Source of the DNA: Aliirhizobium smilacinae
GTDB taxonomy: Bacteria > Pseudomonadota > Alphaproteobacteria > Rhizobiales > Rhizobiaceae
Assembly (NCBI RefSeq): GCF_006335145.1
Contig: NZ_VDMN01000005.1
Coordinates: 124,001-188,000, forward strand
DNA length: 64,000 nt
Direction: 5' to 3'
The notes under the pieces were generated by a model. It was not told the DNA's origin. It worked only from the letters and a program-made list of their open reading frames with translations, and made no database searches. The stretch's first letter is position 1, and each line of letters starts with the position of its first letter. The translations under genes were made by a program, and so were the position numbers. Positions 33,347 through 42,156 of the stretch are shown one piece after another.

Positions 33347-36064
33347 TCAGAACTTCACCGTAAAGCTTGCCCTGAAGGTTCGTCCCGGCGCAGGAACGCC
33401 GATCGCGCTGAGCGCATCGACATAATAACGGTCGGTAACGTTATCGACGGCAAAATCGAGCGTCGCATTCTCGTTTACCTTGTAGCTGCCATAAAGGTCG
33501 ACAAGCGTATAGGGCTCCCAGTTGGACGGCTTTATGCCGCCGATACCCAGAGCCGTGTTGATGGTGTTGCCACCCCAGCCGGTGCCCTCAATGTAACGGC
33601 TGCCGACATAGGTGAGGCGGGTACCCAGCGTCAGTCTTTCATCCAGCAGGCGGGCACCGAGATTGACGGTTACCGTGTCCTTCGGCGGAACCTGCTGTGC
33701 CGAGAAGCTGTTGAAGATACCGCCTGCACTGCAACGGTCCCAAAGCGGGTCGACATCGCCCGGCCGTGCGCAGAACATCATGTCGGTATAGTGGTTCCAG
33801 GAAATACCGGCGAAATAATCGCCGGTATCGTATTCCGCCGACATGTCGATGCCGCGCATGCGCGCATAGTCGAGGTTGAGGCGACCGAGAACGTAGATCG
33901 TGCCGAAGCCGATGCTGCTGAAGTCACGCGGGACATTGGAACGGGTGATGTAATCGTCGATCTTGTTGTCGAAATAGGCGGCATGGAAGCGCAGCCTGTC
34001 ACCGGCCATGAAGACGCTGTCGTCTACATAGTTCATGCCGACTTCGATGTTGCGCGCACGCTCCGGTGCCACCGGATTGAGGTCGACCGGGAAGCCGAAA
34101 GAAGGACCGGTGAGCGACTCGAAGATGCTGGGCGAACGCAAGGCGCTGCCGATCTTGCCATAAAATTCGAACCCGTCGAACGGGCCGAAAGTCACCGTGC
34201 CGATCGGTGACACGCCGTCGTCCGAGCGTTCGAACGGCCCAAGAAGCGTATCGCTTTTGTCGACGCTCTCGAAATGCGAATAGCGCATGTTTCCGTTCAG
34301 CTTCAGCCAGTCGGTCGGTTTCCACTCCAGTGACGTGAAGGCGCTGTATTCTTCGCGGGATCCTTGGCGCGGCAGCCACATGCGGCTGCTGTCATAGGTC
34401 ACGCCGCCGGGCAGACCGGCATCCTCGCGGGTAAAAGCACCGCCATATTCGAGCGCGAAATCGCCGAAATCCGTGAAGAAACGTGAGGTATTCGAGACCG
34501 TGGCACCCCAACGTTCAGACCCTGTCCAGTAGAAGGCGGGGGTGAGCGTTTTGGTCGTCGAATTATAGTTCGTGGAGTTGGCTCGGCTGTCCACCTGCGA
34601 CAGGAAGCTATCGACCTTCAGATCGATCAGGTCGTTGTCGGAAGGATTGTAACGATAGCGCGCCGTATAAGTGTCGAGGTCGATGCTGCTGAGGATGTTC
34701 TGATAGTTCGAGCCGACGAGATACGTCTGGGAGCCCAGGAGATAGCCATAGTCACTCTTGTACTTGCTGTAGCCGAGTTCCAGTGTATGGTCTTCGTCGA
34801 GCTTGATCGTACCCTTCCCCATCCAGGATTCGTTGTCGAGCGAGGTGTTGAGGATTTCCTCTCCCTGGCGATACTTGGAAATGCCAACGATCTTGCTCAG
34901 CTCCCCATAAAAATCATCCGGTACCATTTTTATAACGGGGGCGCCTTTACCATGGCTGCCGGCATAATAATTGCCGTTCTTGCGCCGAGCATAGCCTGCA
35001 ACAATATCCAGGAATTCCGTCGATGCGGCGCCGGAGACGCTGCCGGAGCCGCCCGTCGGGTTGAGGAAGGCCGGGCGGTCCATGCCCCCTGGAGGTAGCG
35101 CACCGCTACCCTCCTCCATTCCACCAAGCGTGGCCGGGGTGGGCGGCGACGAACTGTTGGTGTTGAAGCTGCCCTTCACCCGCATGCCGAAATCCTTGCC
35201 CGGCAGCAGGATGTCCTTCGCCTCGATGGTGCGCATTCGCACCACGCCGCCTGTCGCCCCCGTCGCGTCGGCGCCCATGCTGACGCCCTTTTCGATCGCC
35301 ACGTCACCGATGAAATCGGGATCGATATAGGTGCGGGCGGTCGAACCGTTATAACCCTGATAGACGCTGGTTTCCTGCGTCGCGCCATCGACGATGACCG
35401 GCACGCGCCCCTGTCCCTGCATGCCGCGGATATTGACATCGACAGCACCCGAATTACGGCTGTCGCCGTTCAGCACACCGGGAACACCGCCGAGGAAATC
35501 GCCGACCGAGGTTCCGCGAAACCGCTCGATCTGTTCTTCAGAAATGTAGGCGGCGGAGCCGGCGTTCTGATAGGGCGCGTCCGGCGAATAACCGGTGCCG
35601 TTTGAAAGAACGATCGGCTTCAGATCGGTTTCCGTTGCGGCATCCGCCGCCGATTGGGCATCAATAAGCTGAACCGTGTTGCCGCTGCTGAACCGATAGC
35701 TGAGACCCGAACCTGCAAGAAGCCGTTCCAGAGCTTCGCCGCGCGTGAGGTTTCCGGTCACCGCAGGCGCATTCTTGCCGCGCACGAGGTTCGCGTCGAA
35801 GAACATCTGGTTGCCGGTCGCGGTTGAATAGGCGACGAGGGCGCGGCTGAGCGACTGGCCGGGAATGTTGAAGGCTACACGCTCGGCGCTGGGGGCAGAG
35901 ACGGTCGATTGGGCTTTTGCCGATTGATTGAAGACGACCGGGTTGCCGACTAGCGCCGTCGTCATGGTGAGAAAGAAAATTCGCGACCGGTTCCAACGGC
36001 TTTTGCGATCATCTCGATTTCTGGTCCCGCGCATGTTCTGCTGCGACGCTTCAACGGCCTGCAT
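33347..36064 (-). CDS. TonB-dependent receptor with N-terminal signalling (STN) domain
   Basis: An outer-membrane receptor of 905 residues. It has a signal region (hydrophobic stretch near residues 28-42), then an STN/secretin-like domain (VAFNIPGQSLSRALVAYS and RGEALERLLAGSGLSYRF, about 65-115) that talks to an anti-sigma factor. A plug domain follows (about 150-270, with DVNIRGMQGQGRVPVIVDG), then a beta-barrel ending in the classical aromatic terminus SFTVKF. A cysteine pair (FCARPGDVDPLWDRCSAGG) may close a surface loop. It should import an iron chelate or similar ligand with TonB-ExbBD energy and signal its presence through FecR and FecI, whose genes lie directly upstream. No iron ABC importer or siderophore enzyme adjoins, so the ligand is unknown. 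AGGGG lies 6 nt before the start. Confidence 0.9.
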   Translation of the reverse strand: MQAVEASQQNMRGTRNRDDRKSRWNRSRIFFLTMTTALVGNPVVFNQSAKAQSTVSAPSAERVAFNIPGQSLSRALVAYSTATGNQMFFDANLVRGKNAPAVTGNLTRGEALERLLAGSGLSYRFSSGNTVQLIDAQSAADAATETDLKPIVLSNGTGYSPDAPYQNAGSAAYISEEQIERFRGTSVGDFLGGVPGVLNGDSRNSGAVDVNIRGMQGQGRVPVIVDGATQETSVYQGYNGSTARTYIDPDFIGDVAIEKGVSMGADATGATGGVVRMRTIEAKDILLPGKDFGMRVKGSFNTNSSSPPTPATLGGMEEGSGALPPGGMDRPAFLNPTGGSGSVSGAASTEFLDIVAGYARRKNGNYYAGSHGKGAPVIKMVPDDFYGELSKIVGISKYRQGEEILNTSLDNESWMGKGTIKLDEDHTLELGYSKYKSDYGYLLGSQTYLVGSNYQNILSSIDLDTYTARYRYNPSDNDLIDLKVDSFLSQVDSRANSTNYNSTTKTLTPAFYWTGSERWGATVSNTSRFFTDFGDFALEYGGAFTREDAGLPGGVTYDSSRMWLPRQGSREEYSAFTSLEWKPTDWLKLNGNMRYSHFESVDKSDTLLGPFERSDDGVSPIGTVTFGPFDGFEFYGKIGSALRSPSIFESLTGPSFGFPVDLNPVAPERARNIEVGMNYVDDSVFMAGDRLRFHAAYFDNKIDDYITRSNVPRDFSSIGFGTIYVLGRLNLDYARMRGIDMSAEYDTGDYFAGISWNHYTDMMFCARPGDVDPLWDRCSAGGIFNSFSAQQVPPKDTVTVNLGARLLDERLTLGTRLTYVGSRYIEGTGWGGNTINTALGIGGIKPSNWEPYTLVDLYGSYKVNENATLDFAVDNVTDRYYVDALSAIGVPAPGRTFRASFTVKF

Positions 36065-36198
36065 GACTAACCCCTACCTGACAGCCCGCAGCGCGGGCTC
36101 ACTCTGTCGATGAGGGGATCTTTCAATCTCCCTCATATGGTCAGACACCGAAGCGGGCCGAACTAATGATCGGGACGTGAAATTTTTTAAGCGTTGGG

Positions 36199-37128
36199 TC
36201 ACCGACGGTAGATGACGGCGAGATAACCGCGCGCATTGATGACCTTGACCGGCAGGGTTTCCGCCATGTTGACGAGAACGCTATCCATCTGCGCGGTATC
36301 GAACACCGCGGTAATCGGGATGTCGCCGATCGTACTGTCGGCGAGCAGGATACGGCCGCGCCGATACCGCTCGATCTCCGTTATGACCTGCCGCAACGGC
36401 ACATCCTCGAAGACAAGTCGGTTGCTTCTCCAGGCCTGCACTGTCTCGATATCGATCTGCGTTGCGGCACGGATGCCGGAGCCGTCATAACTGACCTGCC
36501 AGCCGGCATCGACTGTGACGGAGGACGCATCATGTCCTTGCACTTCTACTGCATGTTCGATCACCGACACGACGGCGCTATCGCCAGACAGTCTGATGTC
36601 GAACTGGGTTCCGAGCGCCTTCGTGTTGCCGCCTGCCGCCTGAACGACGAATGGCCGTGCCGGGTCTGCTGCAACCTTGAAAAACGCCTGGCCACGATGG
36701 AGCAAGATGCGCCGTTGACCAGCGCCGAACTCTATCGACAGAGCCGAATAACCGCCGAGCTCAACCATGCTGCCGTCAGGCAGGGTGAAGCTGCGCCGCT
36801 CGGCAATGTCGGTCTTGTAATCGGCGAAGAGGCGATTGCGAGACAGATTGTAGAGTAACAGTCCGCCGGCAAGCAGCGTCAGGCCGCCAAAAACGACGCT
36901 ACGCCGATTGATCCGGCCGGAAGCCTTCAGCTGTTTATATTCCGGCACGACGATATCGAACCGCTTCCACAGCGCTTCCGCGCGTTGAAACGCTTCCGCA
37001 TGGGATGGGTTTTCCTCGATCCACCGTTCAAAGGCGATCCGATCAGCGCTGGTGACGCTCTTGTCCTTTATCCGGACAAACCATTCCAGCGCTTTGATAT
37101 AGGTGGGATCGGTCTCGTATTCCTTCAT
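36199..37128 (-). CDS. fecR: FecR-type anti-sigma/sigma regulator
   Basis: An inner-membrane protein of 309 residues. The N-terminal cytoplasmic part has the FecR sigma-binding pattern (ALEWFVRIKDKSVTSADRIAF, then WIEENPSHAEAFQRAEALWKR). One membrane segment follows (FGGLTLLAGGLLLYN, around 75-95), then a periplasmic FecR domain (RSFTLPDGSMVELGGYSALS) and the STN-like C-terminal part (VPLRQVITEIERYRRGRI, typical DUF4974). It would hold sigma factor FecI and release it when the receptor is occupied. ATG 37128 is preferred; a TTG at 37155 would overlap the sigma gene. It lies 13 nt after the sigma gene and 134 nt before the receptor gene. Confidence 0.88.
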   Translation of the reverse strand: MKEYETDPTYIKALEWFVRIKDKSVTSADRIAFERWIEENPSHAEAFQRAEALWKRFDIVVPEYKQLKASGRINRRSVVFGGLTLLAGGLLLYNLSRNRLFADYKTDIAERRSFTLPDGSMVELGGYSALSIEFGAGQRRILLHRGQAFFKVAADPARPFVVQAAGGNTKALGTQFDIRLSGDSAVVSVIEHAVEVQGHDASSVTVDAGWQVSYDGSGIRAATQIDIETVQAWRSNRLVFEDVPLRQVITEIERYRRGRILLADSTIGDIPITAVFDTAQMDSVLVNMAETLPVKVINARGYLAVIYRR

Positions 37129-37141
37129 GAGATGTTCGGAC

Positions 37142-37642
37142 CTATGCGTTGGCAAGAAGACGTTCCAGATCCGCCATGGCTACAACGATCTGTGAGATCA
37201 CGGTATTGCGTGAGACGCCCATGCGGGCTGCAACCTCATCATGCGAAAGCCCGTCGACCCTGCTGAGCATAAACGTCTCGCGGCGTCTCTCGGGCAGTTG
37301 CAGGATCGCCTCCAGCAATTTGCGCAATTCGCTGCGGAAGAGAACGGTCATTTCGGGCGAGGGGACAGGATCTGCGACAAGCGCGGCATCGACGCCGGCG
37401 ATCTCGACCTCGGCACGACGTCTTTCGTTCCTCAAATGGTTGAGAGCCAGATTGCGGACCGCTTTTCCGACATAGGCACGGTTTTCAATGGCAGGCTCTG
37501 CCCGTGCCAGAAGATTGGTGAAAGCCTGTTGGACGAGATCGTCAGCGACCGCGTGATTGCCGACGATCCGTCGTACGAATGAACGCAGGCGCCCGTGCTC
37601 CGTTCGGTAAAGATCGGCCATGTGCAATGCACGGCTTGTCAT
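37142..37642 (-). CDS. fecI: ECF sigma factor, FecI type
   Basis: A sigma-70 family factor of 166 residues with only regions 2 and 4. Region 2 includes VADDLVQQAFTNLLAR and the -10-reading part; region 4 includes LPERRRETFMLSRVDGLSHDEVAARMGVSRNT, the -35 helix-turn-helix. It is the first gene of the FecI-FecR-receptor set and should direct transcription of the receptor gene when released by FecR. The 286 nt upstream contain a TGA-N9-TCA iron-responsive box at 37777-37791, so iron starvation probably controls its synthesis. Confidence 0.9.
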   Translation of the reverse strand: MTSRALHMADLYRTEHGRLRSFVRRIVGNHAVADDLVQQAFTNLLARAEPAIENRAYVGKAVRNLALNHLRNERRRAEVEIAGVDAALVADPVPSPEMTVLFRSELRKLLEAILQLPERRRETFMLSRVDGLSHDEVAARMGVSRNTVISQIVVAMADLERLLANA

Positions 37643-37776
37643 CCGATAGACCCCCTATCCACGTGTAAGGCGTCTTCCGCCAGTTACCCCAGGGCTCTAG
37701 TAGCAACAATGAATTCCTTCGCAATCGCAATTGATTAGAGGAATTTCAGCGGGTAATGGCGATGTTGCAATAAACA

Positions 37777-37791
37777 TGACTTATAAAATCA
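37777..37791. promoter_or_regulatory. Candidate iron-responsive (IRO/RirA) box upstream of fecI
   Basis: TGA-CTTATAAAA-TCA matches the TGA-N9-TCA consensus described for RirA-regulated iron genes in Rhizobium. It lies 135 nt before the fecI start in an AT-rich stretch, the only promoter-like region between the SDR gene end and fecI. Confidence 0.5.
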
Positions 37792-37928
37792 AGTTTACTC
37801 TTTGATTTCTTTACATTGTGTGGAAAGCGGTCTCGTTTCCTCATCCGTAAGTGGCAGACTTTGCGGCCTGTCGATACCTCGTCGGCGTTACATTTCGGCA
37901 ACATTATCGGTCGTCAGAGAGGTGGCGC

Positions 37929-38684
37929 TCAGCGCACCCATTGCATGCCGTCGATCTGGATATCCTGGCCGGTGATGAAATTGGGCTCCGCGGTGGCGAG
38001 GAACGTTACGACACTCGCGACATCCTCCGGGGTGCCGACGCGGCCGAGTGAAATACCTGCGGCCAGGCTGGCCTCGCGTGCATCGATCATGGCGTTCGAG
38101 CGCTCGGTCTTGATCACGCCGGGGCATACGGCGTTGACGACGATCTCAGGTGCAAGTTCTTTCGCCAGCGCCTTCGTCATGCCGATAATGCCGGCTTTGG
38201 CGGCGGTATAGGAGAATTTGCTGACGGCGCTTGTGACGCCGCCGGTATGGGCGTTCATCGACGACATGTTGATGATCCGCCCGCCGCCATTACGGCGCAT
38301 CACCGGCACTGTCGGCTGGATATAGTTGAATGCGCCTTTGAGGTTGATGGCGATCGTATCGTCGAATTCCTGTTCGGATATCTCCTCGATCCCCTTCGAC
38401 ATCGAGCGGCCGGCATTGTTGAAAAGGACGTCGATCCGGCCCCATTTTTGGTCGATCTCGGTAACGATTTCGGCAGCGCGGGCGTGATCGCTGACATCCG
38501 CAACGAAGGTCAGCGCTTTCCGTCCAAGTTCGCGGATTTCTGCCGCCGTGCGAGCAAGGTCGTCCTCGATGAGATCGACGAGGACGACATCGAAGCCGTG
38601 ACGCGCGAGATCGAGTGCGCAACCCCTGCCGATACCGCGACCGCCACCGGTGACGAGCGCGACCTTCCTTTGTTCGTCAGACAC
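37929..38684 (-). CDS. SDR-family oxidoreductase
   Basis: A short-chain dehydrogenase/reductase of 251 residues. It shows the cofactor motif TGGGRGIG (residues 12-19), NNAG at 89-92 and the catalytic Ser141/142, Tyr159 and Lys163 (SYTAAKAGI). Asp at the end of the second strand (VVLVDLIEDD) suggests NAD rather than NADP as cofactor. It is the last gene of the minus-strand importer/creatininase run and overlaps the deacetylase-like gene by 8 nt, so it acts in the same pathway, probably oxidising or reducing a carbonyl or hydroxyl group of the imported compound. The substrate is not deducible; sugar-alcohol and 3-oxoacyl family relatives share this layout. Confidence 0.85.
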   Translation of the reverse strand: MSDEQRKVALVTGGGRGIGRGCALDLARHGFDVVLVDLIEDDLARTAAEIRELGRKALTFVADVSDHARAAEIVTEIDQKWGRIDVLFNNAGRSMSKGIEEISEQEFDDTIAINLKGAFNYIQPTVPVMRRNGGGRIINMSSMNAHTGGVTSAVSKFSYTAAKAGIIGMTKALAKELAPEIVVNAVCPGVIKTERSNAMIDAREASLAAGISLGRVGTPEDVASVVTFLATAEPNFITGQDIQIDGMQWVR

Positions 38685-39561
38685 CGGAATCCTCCTTCAC
38701 GAAACGGGCGATATCCGCGTGGGTGGCGAACCAGACATCGTCATGGGACTGGATATGCCGGATCAGCTCTTCGAGGATGAAGATGCGCGAGCGATAACCC
38801 GAGACATGCGGATGCATGGTCAGCAGGAAGAGGCCGCCTTCCTGATAGGCACGGTCGAATTCGCGCTTGAAGATGTCGAGAACGTCTGTCGGCGGTGTAT
38901 AAGGGCGGAGGGCGGTGAAGCGGTTCATGTTGAAATAGACCGCGTCGTCGCGGATCCATTCGACCGGCAGTTCCACCATGCCGGTTGCTTCGCCCTCCTC
39001 GATCAGCTCGTAAGGATCGTCATCCGCCATCAGCGAGGAATCGTAGATCAGGCCAAGTTCGCGCTCGATCTCCAGCGTTACCGAGGAGAAATCCCAGGAC
39101 GGCGTACGCATGCCGACGGGGCGGATGCCGGTGATCTTTTCCAGCGTATCGGCGGCGCGGAAATGCAGCTCGCGTTCATTTTCTGGCGGAACCTTGGTGT
39201 TCACCTCATGGATCCAGCCATGCAGGCCGATCTCATGGCCTTCGGCAATCACGCGGCGCTGTTCGTCGGGATAAAGCAGCGCGGTGACGGCCGGCACAAA
39301 GAAGGTGGCCGGAACCGAAGCTGCAGACAGAGTTTCGAGAATGCGCGGCACGCCCTTGCGGTTGCCGTACTGGCCCTGCGACATCCGGCCGATAGATTCG
39401 CCGCCATCGCGCAGCTCGTTGGTCTCGTGGTCGCTGTCGAAGGAAAGTGCCACGGCGCAGCGCGCGCCGCCTTTCCAAGCCTTCGGCTTCAACGATCGGC
39501 CGGCGCGGACCTTTTCAACCTTGCCACGCCAGATCGATTCATCCCATTCCCATGGTTCCAT
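38677..39561 (-). CDS. Polysaccharide deacetylase/PuuE-like allantoinase family hydrolase
   Basis: A hydrolase of 294 residues with the NodB-like fold. The metal site is DSDHETN (D42, D44, H45) together with the HEIGLHGWIHE histidines, and the C-terminal GLFLLTMHPHVSGYRSRI carries the last catalytic histidine. Close family members include the cofactor-independent allantoinase PuuE and other amide hydrolases, so a small amide substrate is as likely as an acetylated sugar. I chose ATG 39561 with GGAGG about 9 nt upstream; a longer frame to 39684 would overlap the ATPase gene. It lies 22 nt after the transporter ATPase and overlaps the SDR gene. The genomic context (importer, creatininase-family amidase) favours amide hydrolysis. 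Confidence 0.78.
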   Translation of the reverse strand: MEPWEWDESIWRGKVEKVRAGRSLKPKAWKGGARCAVALSFDSDHETNELRDGGESIGRMSQGQYGNRKGVPRILETLSAASVPATFFVPAVTALLYPDEQRRVIAEGHEIGLHGWIHEVNTKVPPENERELHFRAADTLEKITGIRPVGMRTPSWDFSSVTLEIERELGLIYDSSLMADDDPYELIEEGEATGMVELPVEWIRDDAVYFNMNRFTALRPYTPPTDVLDIFKREFDRAYQEGGLFLLTMHPHVSGYRSRIFILEELIRHIQSHDDVWFATHADIARFVKEDSGV

Positions 39562-39583
39562 CTGTCCTATCCTCCGATGATGA

Positions 39584-41284
39584 TCATGCCGCTGTCGGCA
39601 AAACAGGAACGGCTGCCAGCAGCCGCTTGGTGTAGTCGTGTTGCGGGTTGTCGTAGATTGTTGCTGCGCCGCCTTCTTCGACAATCCGGCCTTGATACAT
39701 AATCGCCACCCGGTCGCAGAGGTGCCGCACGACGGAGAGGTCGTGGCTGATGAAGATCAGCGACAGGTCGAGTTCGGAACGCAGGCGGATGAGCAGGTTG
39801 ATGATCTGCGCCTGGATAGACACGTCGAGCGAGGCAACCGGTTCGTCGCAGACGATGACATCCGGCTGCATGGCGAGAGCGCGGGCAATCGCGATACGCT
39901 GCCGTTGCCCGCCGGAAAACTGGTGCGGGAAGCGATTGGCGAAAGACGGATCGAGACCGACTGCCGACAGCCATCGGGCAACATATTCAGCGGACTCGGC
40001 ACGTGAGACGAGTTTGTGAGCCAGCGGGCCTTCCGCAACGATGTCCCCGACGCGCATGCGGCTGTTGAGCGAGGCGAACGGGTCCTGAAAGATGGTCTGC
40101 ACGCGCGTGGTGACTTTGTGCGGACTGCGGCCACCGCTCATCACCGGCTTGCCGGCCAGACGGATCGTGCCGGATGTCGGCACGGTGATGCCGGCCGCCA
40201 TGCGCCCGAGGGTCGATTTGCCGGAGCCGGATTCACCGACGAGGCCAAGCACTTCACCACGCTTTAAAGTGATAGAGACGCCGTCCACGGCCTGAACGAC
40301 GGGCCGGGGCTGGGCAATGCCGGAACGGATTGCGAGGTTCCTGAACAGCCCGGCCGGCTTTTCGAAGCGTTTCACGGCCGCATCGATCACCAGATAGGGG
40401 CTTCCGAGCGGCGGCAGGTCGCTTGTTGCGGCTTTGCGTGGCGGCGGGGCGGCGTCGGCAATACCGCTGCCGCGCAGCAGGAGTTCACCCGGCTTTGCCC
40501 GCGAGGGCAGGGCATCGAGCAGCGCCTTGGTATAATCATGCTGCGGTTTCGTCAGCACGCCGAGCGCTGGGCCGATCTCTACGACCTTGCCGAAGCGCAT
40601 GACAGCCACACGGTCTGCGATCGATGATACGGTTGCGAGATCGTGGCTGATCCAGATCAGCGCCGTGCCGAGTTCCGCCACCAGGTCCTTCATCTCGGCA
40701 AGAATTTCCGCCTGGATCGACACGTCGAGCGCGGTCGTCGGCTCGTCGCAGATGATGAGTTTCGGGCGATGGAGCAGCGCGATAGCGATCGCCACGCGCT
40801 GGCGCATACCGCCGGAAAACTGATGCGGGAAGAAATCCACCTTGCGCTCGGGCTCAGCGATGCGGACCTGCGCCAGCGCCTTGATCGCTCTTTCGCGGGC
40901 GTCCGCAGAGCTGATCGTCTCATGTGCTTCGAGCGCGAGCTTGATCTGCGTGCCGATGCTGAGCACCGGATTGAGCGTCATCATCGGATCCTGGAAAACC
41001 ATGGAAATGGTCTTGCCGCGGATTGCCCGCAGTTCATGCGGGGAAAGGCCGATGAGTTCACGACCTTCGAGCTTGATCGAGCCTTCGACAATACGACCGG
41101 GTTCATCGATCAGGCCGATGATGGAGAAGCCGGTGATCGATTTTCCGGAGCCGGATTCGCCGACCAAGCCGAGAACCTCGCCGGGAGCGAGCGAGAAGGA
41201 AACGCCATCGACCGCCTTCACCTCGCTTTTGCCGCTGGGGAACCAAGTGCGTAGATCGGAGACTTCGAGAAGAGGTGTGGTCAT
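39584..41284 (-). CDS. Dipeptide/oligopeptide ABC transporter ATPase, DppD and DppF fused
   Basis: A protein of 566 residues with two complete ATPase domains in one chain. The first (about 1-260) has GESGSGKSITGF, QFSGGMRQRVAIAIA, IICDEPTTALD and IWISHDLATV; the second (about 300-560) has GESGSGKSTLGR, QFSGGQRQRIAIARA, VIVCDEPVASLD and FISHDLSVV. Each half also has the oligopeptide-type C-terminal segment (KPQHDYTKALLDALP; NPQHDYTKRLLAAVP). It powers the DppB/DppC permeases encoded just upstream (4 nt overlap with dppC). The matching binding protein is probably the one at 44665, transcribed in the opposite direction from the same control region. Confidence 0.92.
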   Translation of the reverse strand: MTTPLLEVSDLRTWFPSGKSEVKAVDGVSFSLAPGEVLGLVGESGSGKSITGFSIIGLIDEPGRIVEGSIKLEGRELIGLSPHELRAIRGKTISMVFQDPMMTLNPVLSIGTQIKLALEAHETISSADARERAIKALAQVRIAEPERKVDFFPHQFSGGMRQRVAIAIALLHRPKLIICDEPTTALDVSIQAEILAEMKDLVAELGTALIWISHDLATVSSIADRVAVMRFGKVVEIGPALGVLTKPQHDYTKALLDALPSRAKPGELLLRGSGIADAAPPPRKAATSDLPPLGSPYLVIDAAVKRFEKPAGLFRNLAIRSGIAQPRPVVQAVDGVSITLKRGEVLGLVGESGSGKSTLGRMAAGITVPTSGTIRLAGKPVMSGGRSPHKVTTRVQTIFQDPFASLNSRMRVGDIVAEGPLAHKLVSRAESAEYVARWLSAVGLDPSFANRFPHQFSGGQRQRIAIARALAMQPDVIVCDEPVASLDVSIQAQIINLLIRLRSELDLSLIFISHDLSVVRHLCDRVAIMYQGRIVEEGGAATIYDNPQHDYTKRLLAAVPVLPTAA

Positions 41285-42156
41285 CGGCGAAGCCTCGGGT
41301 TGAGCTGGTCTCGGATCTGGTCGCCGACGAGGTTGAGCGACACGATGAACAGGATCAGCGCCACGCCGGGATAGATCGAGATCCAGTAACGGCCGGAAAG
41401 CAGATACTGAAAACCGTTGGCAATCAGCATGCCAAGCGAGGGTTCGGTCGGGGGCAGTCCGACGCCGAGGAAGGAGAGCGTTGCCTCGAGCGAGATGGCG
41501 CTTGCCACCTGAACGGTTGCAACGACGATCAGCGGCGGCAAGGAATTGGGCAGGATGTGCCGCAACACAACCCGCAAAGGAGAGAGCGGGATAGAGAGTG
41601 CGGCCTCGACATAATCCTTCTGCCGCTCCGCAGATGCCGCACCATGCGCGGTTCGGGCGAAATAGGCGTATTGGGCGAAGATCAGAGCAAGGATCAACTG
41701 GTAGCGCCCCTGGCCGAGAACGGCGGCGATGACGAAGGCAAGCAGGATCGCCGGAAACGAAAGCTGCAGGTCAACGATGCGCATGACCAGGCTTTCGAAA
41801 CGCCCGCCGATATAAGCAGCCGCGCAACCGACAACCGCGCCGATGACGAGGGCAACGCCGCCGGCGATCACGCCCATCTGCAGCGAAATGCGCAGGCCAT
41901 AGATGATCGCCGACAGGAGATCACGCCCTTGCGAATCCGTGCCGAGCCAATGGGTATATCCACCGGTGCCGACATAACCAGGCGGTCTTCGCGCATCGCG
42001 CAGCACGAGATGGGCAAGGTCATAGGGATCCTGCGGTGTCACCAGTGGAGCTATGAGCGCGATGAAGACGATCACCCCGACAACGATGGCGGCGCCGGCT
42101 GCGACCTTGTTGCGACGGAATTCTTCGAGAAAACGGGAAAATGGGGTGTCGCGCAT
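41281..42156 (-). CDS. Peptide-type ABC transporter permease, DppC family
   Basis: A permease of 291 residues with an N-terminal cytoplasmic lead (RDTPFSRFLEEFRRNK), a first membrane helix near residues 18-38, the periplasmic segment with GTDSQGRDLLSAIIYGLRISL and a C-terminal five-helix core with the coupling loop (KDYVEAALSIPLSPLRVVLRHILPN). These are standard DppC/OppC features. The gene overlaps dppB by one base at its start and the ATPase gene by 4 nt at its end. Confidence 0.9.
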   Translation of the reverse strand: MRDTPFSRFLEEFRRNKVAAGAAIVVGVIVFIALIAPLVTPQDPYDLAHLVLRDARRPPGYVGTGGYTHWLGTDSQGRDLLSAIIYGLRISLQMGVIAGGVALVIGAVVGCAAAYIGGRFESLVMRIVDLQLSFPAILLAFVIAAVLGQGRYQLILALIFAQYAYFARTAHGAASAERQKDYVEAALSIPLSPLRVVLRHILPNSLPPLIVVATVQVASAISLEATLSFLGVGLPPTEPSLGMLIANGFQYLLSGRYWISIYPGVALILFIVSLNLVGDQIRDQLNPRLRR

